In this document: piece by piece, positions 1 to 7,100 of the stretch
Position numbering within the stretch: position 1 is the stretch's first letter
How the letters are laid out: each line of letters starts with the position of its first letter
Position numbers and translations under genes: made by a program
Notes under the pieces: model-generated
What the model saw: only the letters and a program-made list of their open reading frames with translations
The model's database searches: none
What the model was told of the DNA's origin: nothing
Origin: Kiritimatiellia bacterium
GTDB lineage: Bacteria > Verrucomicrobiota > Kiritimatiellia > RFP12 > UBA1067
Direction: 5' to 3'
Length of the DNA: 9,167 bases
Assembly: GCA_017405115.1 (NCBI GenBank)
Contig: JAFRBA010000019.1
Span: 1 to 9,167 of the forward strand

Positions 1-184
1 CCTCTATGCCCCGCCATGCTTTCTGCGCCGCAAATCGACTCCGACGCTTCTTTTCGGCTTCACGCAGAATGACACGCTGGCCGCATGGGGTTTTAACTAT
101 AACGAGGCTTAACGGCATGGGCTCGCTTGCGCGGCGGCTCACCTGGTTGTCGGACAGGGCTTCGGCCCTCGGGTCGCCCCTCAT
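1..184 (-). CDS. Possible small ORF running off the left edge, unknown product
   Basis: From an ATG at 184 (AGGAAG about nine bases upstream) the minus-strand frame is open for 61 codons to the window edge. The same frame is open back to a stop at 238-236. The predicted peptide is strongly basic and charged towards the visible end (TPCGQRVILREAEKKRRSRF, then AAQKAWRG). An internal ATG at 118 could also serve. The opposite strand is also open across much of this interval, and the underlying DNA contains the inverted repeats described above. It may therefore be a translated intergenic repeat instead of a gene. No family recognised. Confidence 0.25.
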   Translation of the reverse strand, partial: MRGDPRAEALSDNQVSRRASEPMPLSLVIVKTPCGQRVILREAEKKRRSRFAAQKAWRGIE

Positions 185-194
185 GCCGCCTGTC
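153..194. repeat. Nested inverted repeats with a UUCG-loop hairpin
   Basis: On the plus strand AGGGC (156-160), TTCG (161-164) and GCCCT (165-169) form a five-base-pair stem closed by a stable cUUCGg loop. GACAGG (153-158) can alternatively pair with CCTGTC (189-194), enclosing GGGTCGCCC. A further weak pair, ACTGAC (201-206) with GTCAGT (219-224), follows. No T-run adjoins either strand, so it is not a typical intrinsic terminator. It may be part of a structured RNA or a dispersed repeat. Confidence 0.4.
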
Positions 195-257
195 TTCCTA
201 ACTGACTGTCGATTTCTTGTCAGTGCGAACTCCTTTCATTTCGCAAGTTGCTATCGC

Positions 258-312
258 GCTTTACTTGGCGCACCATTCTGTTAGCTCTGCCGAGCTTTGC
301 TTGGCGCACCAT
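258..312. repeat. Direct repeat, two 19-bp copies with a 36-bp period
   Basis: GCTTTACTTGGCGCACCAT at 258-276 recurs as GCTTTGCTTGGCGCACCAT at 294-312, one mismatch in 19. Similarity extends about three bases further left with one more mismatch. The period is 36 bp, a multiple of three. On the minus strand the repeat falls in a 34-codon ORF (324-220) where it gives a 12-residue tandem (MVRQAKLGRANR then MVRQVKRDSNLR). That ORF has no Shine-Dalgarno sequence and is not called as a gene. With only two copies it is not a CRISPR array. Confidence 0.7.
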
Positions 313-334
313 AGTCTTGTCCATTCGAACTGTG

Positions 335-406
335 TTATCGGAAAAGCCCCGCCTGCCGCCAGCCGCGCATACACGTCGCCGTGCAGACAAGAAACACAAT
401 CTTCAT
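335..406 (-). CDS. Possible 23-residue ORF or broken start of a further secreted-protein gene
   Basis: The ORF begins 31 nt after the stop of the 806-residue gene and has AAAGGA nine bases upstream of its ATG. It starts MKIVFLVCTATC, a lysine followed by a hydrophobic run like the beginning of a signal peptide, and ends at TAA after 23 codons (final residues AGLFR). It could be the remnant of a fourth operon gene cut by a deletion or frameshift, a small membrane peptide, or chance. No continuation in another frame is convincing, because stops follow in all three. Confidence is low. Confidence 0.25.
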   Translation of the reverse strand: MKIVFLVCTATCMRGWRQAGLFR

Positions 407-437
407 TTCCACATATCCTTTCGTCGCTGGAAGCGCA

Positions 438-2858
438 TCACCTGATTCCTAGCACTACGAAGCCGAACGACTTGGGATTGTCGTCCGGGCACGGGAAAAA
501 GCCGGGGAACGACATACGTATCGTGTCACCATCGGAAGGCGGCACGGAAAAGCCGAGTTCCTGCCACGGAACAAATAGACGGTGCTCAAACCGCCCTTCC
601 ACCTCGATGACCTTCGCCCGCGCCGACGCCACGGAACCCGCCGGTCGTGAGCCATGATACGTTTTCACGCGGCTTGCGAGGCCGCCCGCGAATCGCATCG
701 TCTGCACAGCCTCGGTCATAGTGTCCGCAAATCCATTCGCGCTTCTGCGCGCAAGGGCGCAGCGAGCGAACTTCACCTCCAGCGCGTTGGTGGACGCGGC
801 GATGACGGCATAGAGCCCCTTGGCGTTCCACGAAAGCGAAATGCGCGAACCGTCCGCCAGCGCAGAGGCCCCGGCGAATCCACCGCGTGGCGCGAGTAGG
901 TAGTTGACGGCCCCGCTCCACTGCGCGAGATGCACGCTAGACACGGCGGTGACTTCGGCGCGGAAGCCCTCCGGCGCCGGGAAAGCCCTTTCATCGAACA
1001 CGATCTCCACTTTCGCCGACGAATGCGCCGCGATAGTCACCTTGCGCGACTGCCGTGCCTCGGGAATGCCGCGTATGCGGGACTCGACCGCAACCTCCAT
1101 CGCCTTGTCGTCTTCGTTCGACACCTCCGCCACGAGTCCCGCCGCGCCGTCCTTGAACATCGGCGACACGCCCTTTATCCGGAGCGGCTCCGGCTCTTCG
1201 CGCACCTTGTTTCGAAGTTCCTTGGCACGACGCCCCTCCGCACCCCAAAGCGAGGGATTCGCGTTGAGCACATACACGGGCGACGGCGAAAGGGCGATCT
1301 TCACACGTCCTCCCGGCGACGGCACCTCGCGCACGTTCCCCATTAGATCGGAAATAGTCGTTCTCCCCACGCCCGAGACGAACTCGACCTCGCTCCCTTC
1401 GCCAACGTCCCAGAGCGCCGCGACGCATCTTTTGCCGGCCTTGTCGGCATATGCGTAGCCAGTGCGCGAGCCTCCGAGATCGCTTATCTCGCACGTCGGC
1501 CTTAGGCCATCCACGGCGAGCGAGAACGCCGATATCGCCGCAAACGACGGCTTCGGTGAAAGGTGTACCGGCGCCCAGCGGCATTTCGGATAGTCGAGGT
1601 TGTACATGAGACCGCTTCCGCCCTTACGCACGTTGTTGCCGTCGCTTCCCCAGTCGAAGCCGTAGAACACGTGGTGGAACCTGAAGCCCTCGCCGAGAAG
1701 AGTGCAGAGCGTACGCGCCCATCTCTGCGCCTGGCGCAGCTCCGACTCGGGCGTGACATCCGCCCCGATGCCGGACTCCGTCCCGTAGAAGTCGAGGTCC
1801 CGACCCTTGCGCTCACGCACAAGCCGCCTTATCGCGCGTATCTTGCCGCGGAAGTCGTCGCCCTCCACGTCCCCGTATGGATGAATGGAAACGGCGTCCA
1901 TGTAGTCCGCGAGGCCCTTGTCGAAGTATTCCCTGAACGTGTCGTACGAGTTTATCGTGTACGGCGAGGGCGCGGCGACGATTCCTTCGGGATCGACGTC
2001 CTTGATCGCGCGGTACGCGAGTTTCGCGGCCCTCACGATCTCGTCGGAGCACGTGTAGTGCAGCTCCGGCTCCCAGAACACCTCGTAGACTCTCAGCTTC
2101 TGCCCGCGGTTCTCCTTGCCGATTGCCGCGCGCGCGAGGTTGGCAAGGGCCTCAGCGCAGTATTTCGCTCCCTTCTCGGTGGCGATCTGCGAGCCTATCA
2201 TCGGAATCTTCTTGCCGAAGAACTCGAGCGCCTCCTGCGAATAGAACTTCGGACGCTGGAATATGCGCGAGGCGGTGATGAAGAAATACGACTCCCAGCC
2301 GTCTGCGGCGAGCAGCGCCTCGCGCTCACGCCAGGATTTCTCATCGCCGTTCGGCCAGCCTTGGTTAACGCTGTCTAAGCGCCAGTGCGCGCCCATGAAC
2401 GCCGCCTGGAACGGACGCGCCCCGTGGACGCCGAGGAAAGCCTCGTCTTCCGGGATGTGCGGCCTCTTCTTCGGATCGAACAGGATTGCATAACTGAGGT
2501 ATCCGCCTCCGCGCGTTCCGGCGTCAGGCAGCGGAACGGCGTTCGCCTTCGCGTATACGCGAAACGCTCCGTACGCAGCGCTCGGCAGCGCCACGGTCTT
2601 TCGCCACTTCCCCTCCGCGTCGGCGCGGATCTTCTCCGAGACGGCGGCACCGACCGCGTTGCCGTCCGCGTCCTTCACCTCTACCGACAGCTCGACATCC
2701 TCGTTCGCCGCGAAGCCGCATCCCTCGAAGACGGCCTCGGCCGTCTCGCCCATTATGTAGCAGCTGTGCTCGAAGCGCGTCGTCTCGCCGTTGAAGGTCG
2801 GCTCAGCCGCCGCGCACTCGGCGAGAAGCGCAATGACCGCAATCGCCGCGACTTTCAT
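438..2858 (-). CDS. Secreted clan GH-A-like glycoside hydrolase, paralogue of the N-terminal half of the 1516-residue protein
   Basis: This 806-residue exported protein is a probable glycosidase. The ATG at 2858 overlaps the preceding TGA (ATGA), with GGAGG four bases upstream. Residues 1-18 are a signal peptide (K2, hydrophobic core, likely cut after AAA); LAEC does not fit a lipobox because Glu precedes Cys. Residues 20-130 are Ig-like, 135-450 a barrel, 450-540 a beta-sandwich ending SPSPVYVLNANPSLWG, 555-650 Ig-like, and 655-806 a reduced CBM9/DOMON-like domain. Barrel landmarks are VYEVFWEPEL with candidate acid/base E263, DAVSIHPYG at 321-329, YGTESGIGAD with candidate nucleophile E361, and LGEGFRFHHVFYGFDWGSDG at 388-407. 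The same landmarks occur in the same order in the 1516-residue protein, so the two are paralogues, but this one lacks the GH20-like half. The layout resembles GH39-type clan GH-A enzymes, but no CAZy family could be assigned. A non-catalytic role is possible. Confidence 0.82.
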   Translation of the reverse strand: MKVAAIAVIALLAECAAAEPTFNGETTRFEHSCYIMGETAEAVFEGCGFAANEDVELSVEVKDADGNAVGAAVSEKIRADAEGKWRKTVALPSAAYGAFRVYAKANAVPLPDAGTRGGGYLSYAILFDPKKRPHIPEDEAFLGVHGARPFQAAFMGAHWRLDSVNQGWPNGDEKSWREREALLAADGWESYFFITASRIFQRPKFYSQEALEFFGKKIPMIGSQIATEKGAKYCAEALANLARAAIGKENRGQKLRVYEVFWEPELHYTCSDEIVRAAKLAYRAIKDVDPEGIVAAPSPYTINSYDTFREYFDKGLADYMDAVSIHPYGDVEGDDFRGKIRAIRRLVRERKGRDLDFYGTESGIGADVTPESELRQAQRWARTLCTLLGEGFRFHHVFYGFDWGSDGNNVRKGGSGLMYNLDYPKCRWAPVHLSPKPSFAAISAFSLAVDGLRPTCEISDLGGSRTGYAYADKAGKRCVAALWDVGEGSEVEFVSGVGRTTISDLMGNVREVPSPGGRVKIALSPSPVYVLNANPSLWGAEGRRAKELRNKVREEPEPLRIKGVSPMFKDGAAGLVAEVSNEDDKAMEVAVESRIRGIPEARQSRKVTIAAHSSAKVEIVFDERAFPAPEGFRAEVTAVSSVHLAQWSGAVNYLLAPRGGFAGASALADGSRISLSWNAKGLYAVIAASTNALEVKFARCALARRSANGFADTMTEAVQTMRFAGGLASRVKTYHGSRPAGSVASARAKVIEVEGRFEHRLFVPWQELGFSVPPSDGDTIRMSFPGFFPCPDDNPKSFGFVVLGIR

Positions 2859-4168
2859 TTCGCCTCCCTCTTGAACTTCACGATAGCCATGCGCGAAGGC
2901 GAATACGCCACCATCCAGTCTCCCTCCACGGCAACGGCCGTGTAGTCTCCCTCAGGCATGTCAGCGGGGCGCTGCGGCGCCATTGCGCCGTCGCCCTCCA
3001 CGACGAATAGCCTCTTTGCTCTCTGCATCCAGAGAGTCTGGCTCCAGTCGAACGCATACCTCGTCGTCTTGCCCGCGTCCTCGAAGTCGAAGTGCAGCAG
3101 TCCGTCGGCGCGGCGCCCGACCGCCGTGACTGCGCCAGAGTACTTGCCGCCGATGCGCCAGAGCCAGCCGACGTCGGCGGACGACATCGGCTCGTCGGGG
3201 AGGTCGTCGAGCCAGTACTGGCAGATGCGCGCCCCGACGAACGCAAACACTCGCCCGTCGGCGATAGCGAGCGCGCGGACCTCTCCCGGCCCGCCGAAAT
3301 GCGTGATGCACCGCTCCGGATGCGCGGCATTGAAGGCGAGTGCGCCCTGCGACGTGCCGAGCCATACGACGTCGCCGGAATGCGCTATCGACGACACGCT
3401 CGACGCGTCGCGCCCGATCCTCAACGATGGAGACGCGGCCTCGGCAAATGCCACTGCCGACGACGACAGCGCCCACGTCCGACCGCCGGAGAACACGATT
3501 GAACCATGCGCCTTGCAGGGCCACATCGGGTTCAAGACCTCCTCTCCGCCCAGACGGAACCGCCGTATGCGCTCCTCGGGATAACCCGTCGACACGAGCA
3601 GGTCACCGGTCTCAGGCAGGAATCCGACGGCTGAGAAGAGCTTTGCCTTGTCATGAGCGGAGTAGTCGAGCAGCACTCCGGCGTCCGAGCCGTCCGCAGC
3701 GAAGCCGTATACCTTCAGCGCCGCCCTGTCGAGCACCGCGAACTTTACGCTGGCGCAGAAGCCGCGATTGCACTTCGCCGGCGCGATGGCGAAATACGCC
3801 GGCGCGCCCTTGGCATCGGCCACCCTTATCGGCTCGCCCGCCTGCACGAGCGCGTCATCTTTGATCGCCGCCTCGCGCACTGTAGTCCCGTAAAGCGAAA
3901 CGCAGTATATGCGCTCGCCGTCGCCCATCACGGTTCCGGCGAGAGTCTTGGAAAGCGCGCGCGGCTTCTTCTCGCCAGGCCGCGCGAACCACTTGCCGTC
4001 GAAGACCACGTTGCCCGCCGCGTCGGCCGCGACGCGCACGGCAAGCTGCGCGACGGGCGCGCCATCGGCAGTTCCGGACTGCCCGATAGTGCCCGCCTGC
4101 CTCCATGCGCCTGACGTCGAGAGCGAAGCGGAGAAAAGCGCCGCAAGCGCCGCAAACCGCGCGCTCAC
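2855..4168 (-). CDS. Secreted beta-propeller-like protein of unknown function
   Basis: This is a 437-residue protein. The start is a GTG at 4168 overlapping the stop of the 1516-residue gene (GTGA), with AAGGAG five bases upstream, which fixes this start. Residues 1-21 form a signal peptide (R4, then Ala/Leu/Ser-rich, probable cleavage after SGA). The mature part is a succession of short beta hairpins with Gly/Asp turns and blade-like phrases: GNVVFDGKWF at 52-61, GERIYCVSLYG at 84-94, GDLLVSTGYPEERIRRFRL at 188-206, GDVVWLGTSQGALAF at 265-279, GRVFAFVGARICQYW at 305-319 and GDWMVAYSPSRMAIVKF at 416-432. This resembles six- or seven-bladed propellers such as NHL or PQQ-like folds. Six cysteines remain after the signal peptide, including a C133/C138 pair. 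No catalytic motif was recognised. Its place between two paralogous glycosidases suggests glycan binding, a lyase/hydrolase propeller or a scaffold; this is inference. Confidence 0.75.
   Translation of the reverse strand: MSARFAALAALFSASLSTSGAWRQAGTIGQSGTADGAPVAQLAVRVAADAAGNVVFDGKWFARPGEKKPRALSKTLAGTVMGDGERIYCVSLYGTTVREAAIKDDALVQAGEPIRVADAKGAPAYFAIAPAKCNRGFCASVKFAVLDRAALKVYGFAADGSDAGVLLDYSAHDKAKLFSAVGFLPETGDLLVSTGYPEERIRRFRLGGEEVLNPMWPCKAHGSIVFSGGRTWALSSSAVAFAEAASPSLRIGRDASSVSSIAHSGDVVWLGTSQGALAFNAAHPERCITHFGGPGEVRALAIADGRVFAFVGARICQYWLDDLPDEPMSSADVGWLWRIGGKYSGAVTAVGRRADGLLHFDFEDAGKTTRYAFDWSQTLWMQRAKRLFVVEGDGAMAPQRPADMPEGDYTAVAVEGDWMVAYSPSRMAIVKFKREAK
2863..2867 (-). promoter_or_regulatory. 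Ribosome binding site of the 806-residue glycosidase, inside the preceding gene
   Basis: GGAGG on the minus strand, in the longer purine run GAGGGAGG, sits four bases before the ATG at 2858 and within the last codons of the propeller gene. It supports this start and, with the ATGA overlap, re-initiation by ribosomes finishing the upstream gene. Confidence 0.75.
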
Positions 4169-7100
4169 CTCAACTCCTTGAGGTCGAACTCGACGGCGGA
4201 GACAATCTCCTGGAGCTCCGGGCGGTGGAAGGTCTCCATGGTGTCAGGCCAGCCAAACGCCGCGCTCTTCCAGTTGTCCACGAGCAGGTTCTCCACGTTG
4301 CGCACGAGGCCTTCGGTGCGCGTTATCGACTTCGGCCCGAGCCTGACGCCGCGGTTCTCGACAGTCGCATAGTTCATGCTGCACGGACCGCGGCCGTGGT
4401 ACTCGATGCGCAGCGCGACGGGCCTCGCGTCGAAGCGGAACGGCATGATGCGCTCGAAGTTCGCCCAGTCCCTCATGCCAGCCTTCCAGTAGCCGCCCTC
4501 TATCCTCTTCCACGCGCCGCCCTCATCGGTCTTGAGGTAGACGTCCCAGTACGGGTGCTGGTGGTACTCGGGCATCGAGAGGTCGAACTCGAGCCACCAC
4601 TCGTCCTCCGACGCGGCGACCGGCAGTGCCGCCAGCTCGTCGGCGACGGCGATTGCCTTGTCGATCTTGTCGGCTATCTCGACGGGGCGGCAGCCCCTGC
4701 GCCACACCGCATGCTGCGCGCGCCGGCGGGCGGCAAGCTCGACAAGCTCGGCGCGGACGGCGGCAAGCTCCTCGCGGGCCTTCGTCACGCGCTCAGGGCT
4801 GCGATGCGGCGACGAAAGCTCCGGCCCTATGAGTCTCAGCCTCTCACGCGCGCAGTCAATGCGCAACTGGCATACGTAGTCGTCGGCCAGCGCCTCGGGC
4901 GAGAGCGCACGAGGGGCGATCTCCGGGCCTGGCGCGTAGGCGCTGCGCCTGAACGCGCGGATCGCTGCCTCCATTGTCACGAGCTTGTCGACGCGGGGAT
5001 CGAGGTTGAGCGTCGCAGTCAGACTCGTCTGCGGGGCAAACAGCCTCATGTGCATGGTTGGCACGATTAGGTCCTTTTCCTCGTCGGTCAGCTTCGGGAA
5101 CACCTTGGACAGGCCGATGTGCGCGAAGTCCTTCGCCACGAAGTCGTTAGGCCTGCGCCAGTATTCGCCGATGCCTGCGGCGACAGGGGCGAACTGCCCG
5201 TGGAAGCGGTCCTGCATCTCCCACTGCGAGAAGAGCATCCCCGCGCAGCCGGCCGCCTCCGCGTATTCTGTCAGTGCGCGGATGTTGTGGTAGTCGTACC
5301 ACATCGAGCACGAGGACATCGCCTGCAGGCCAAGTTCGCGGTAGCGGCGCAGAAGGTCTACGCGGATTCTCTGCGCGAAGTGCCCGCGGTGGCCCCAGCG
5401 ACTGACGTAGCGGTCGTATATCCAGTGGCTCAGCAACACGTTCTTCGGGCACTCCGCGAGCCTCTCCGGGAAGAACTCGAAGAAGTCGTCGGATATCTTC
5501 GCCGTCTTGCCGGCGCGGTTCAGCACTCCGTTCACGAACTTCACGTGGTCTATGTAGATTCCGCCGAAGCCCTCCTTTTTGCGGCGCTCGCGGCAGAGCT
5601 TGCAGAAGCCCATGTGCCAGCTCTCGTCCATCCCCACGCCTACGACGCGGCTCTCGGGGAACATCTCCGCCACCTCGGTGAGGAACCTCGCGAGGAACTC
5701 ACGCGCCTCCGGCAGCGACGGGCATATCGTGGTGCACCTGCCGTTCATGTTCCAGCGGCAGTCGCCGTCGCGCTCCTCTGCGAGGTGGCGGTACTTTCCG
5801 CTCGCGAAGAAATGCTCCATGTGGCCGAGCGCCTCGACCGAAGGCGAAATCTCGATGCCTCGGGACTTCGCCTTCTCGCGGATTGCGCGGATCGTCTCTA
5901 CCGGATACGTTTCCTCGTCGGACATAACCTGCGTCGTCGGCGTGCGGAGGCGTCCCTCGAGGTAGAGCTTTACGCATGTGAAGCCGTTGTCCGCCGCGAA
6001 GTCGATGTAGTCCTTCACGAAGTCGAGGGTCTCCATCTGCCGCGCAAGGTCGAGGTGGATGACGCGCTCCGGGAACACCTCCCCTGTAGGCGGCACGTAG
6101 CCTTCGCCGGCAAGCACGATGTGGCCGTGCGACTTGACGACCTTCAGGTTGAACGCCTCGATCGCCGAAATCGTGTTGAAGCTACCCACGTCCATGTCGT
6201 TCACGGAGATCGCAAAGCGCACGTCCTCGCCGCCGCGCGGCGTCTCCATGCGCAGCCACTTCCACGGCATGGCCACGAGGTAGCGCAGCGTCGCCCTGCC
6301 GGACGGCTTCCTGTCGAGCGTCACCTCGTATGGCGCGTCCTCGCGGCTGACGAGCCCCTCGCCGTGGCGGCCCACGGGCAGATGCGTCCAGTCCCACGTG
6401 GCGGTGCGGTACGACTCAGGCCCTATCGGCGTGTAGGCATAGGACGTCTCGGTGCGCGCCTGCTCCACGACGTCCGCGTAGCCGTTGTTCGTGGGCTTGT
6501 CGATCGCGCGGCGCGCGACCGATATCTGCACGCAGTCGCCGTTCCAGGTGCTGACGCCGTTCGTCGGCTGGCGATACGAGTCGTCTTCCGCCACGATGTC
6601 CATAAGCAGATAGTCGTCGCACCACGCAAACGCCGCCTTCGCGGAAAGATCCTCCGGACCCGTGTGAAGGCCAGGCTGGCGCTTCACCGGCATCGCCATC
6701 TGGATGTATTCCCGGTCGGTCCACGCGGCAAACGGGTCGGCGCGGCCGGCCTTGATCCTGCGGGCCACGAGGAAGTTGACCTTCTCTTCGCGTTTCGCGA
6801 CCTCCTTGCCGTCCACGAGAACCTTCACGTCCACGGAATGTTCGTCGAAGGGCCCGCCGAGGAGTCCAGCGACCGAGATGACGTCGGCCATCTGCTCGCC
6901 TGGTTTGAGCGTGAGCGCGCGCTTCGATTCGCCGGACCGCGAACCGGACACGCTCGTGACAATTTCACACCTGAGCGCGCCTTCCGTCCTGTTGCGTATT
7001 TCGGTGCGCAGGGCGAGCGCACCGTCCTTGAGAGTGGGCAGAATCTCCACGACCTCCGCCGGCGCGAGGTCCGCCGCCCTCACTCGCTTGCGCTCGCTCC

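Larger units (their letters stand above)
1..437. other. Downstream intergenic region without a confident gene
   Basis: This stretch follows the stop of the 806-residue gene and is visibly less GC-rich than the coding region, especially around 200-330. No long, convincing gene is seen in any frame. No hairpin followed by a T-run is present on the minus strand, so no intrinsic terminator for the operon could be identified. What it holds is listed separately: a 23-codon ORF, a direct repeat, a small hairpin and an ORF running off the left edge. The segment around 55-75 (TTCGGCTTCACGCAGAATGACACG on the plus strand, shown here in one piece only for its position) resembles the CTTCGCTCAGAATGAC core common in dispersed intergenic repeats of other bacteria. 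That resemblance is from memory and unverified. Confidence 0.5.

Noticed and set aside
91..104. AT-rich TTTTAACTATAACG as a -10 promoter element (TATAAC on plus, TATAGT on minus)
   Set aside because: No acceptable -35 element at the right distance on either strand and no gene placed to use it.
153..194. Rho-independent terminator of the operon
   Set aside because: The hairpin has only five base pairs and no T-run follows on either strand. It also lies about 245 bases beyond the last stop codon.
258..312. CRISPR array
   Set aside because: Only two 19-bp copies with a 17-bp gap, no further units on either side and no cas genes in the window.
217..657. A 146-codon plus-strand open frame spanning the intergenic region and the end of the 806-residue gene
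   Set aside because: Half of it is antisense to a well-supported gene, it has no Shine-Dalgarno sequence or domain, and its LAHHS repeat merely reflects the DNA repeat.
1563..2378. A 271-codon plus-strand open frame
   Set aside because: Antisense of the conserved barrel of the 806-residue glycosidase, whose motifs are on the minus strand.
2802..2858. Lipoprotein signal on the 806-residue protein (Cys15 after LAE)
   Set aside because: The residue before Cys is Glu, not Gly, Ala or Ser, so it does not fit a lipobox. A type I cleavage after AAA is more likely.
4105..5070. A 321-codon plus-strand open frame
   Set aside because: Antisense to the C-terminal part of the 1516-residue protein and the start of the propeller gene, with biased composition and no recognisable motif.
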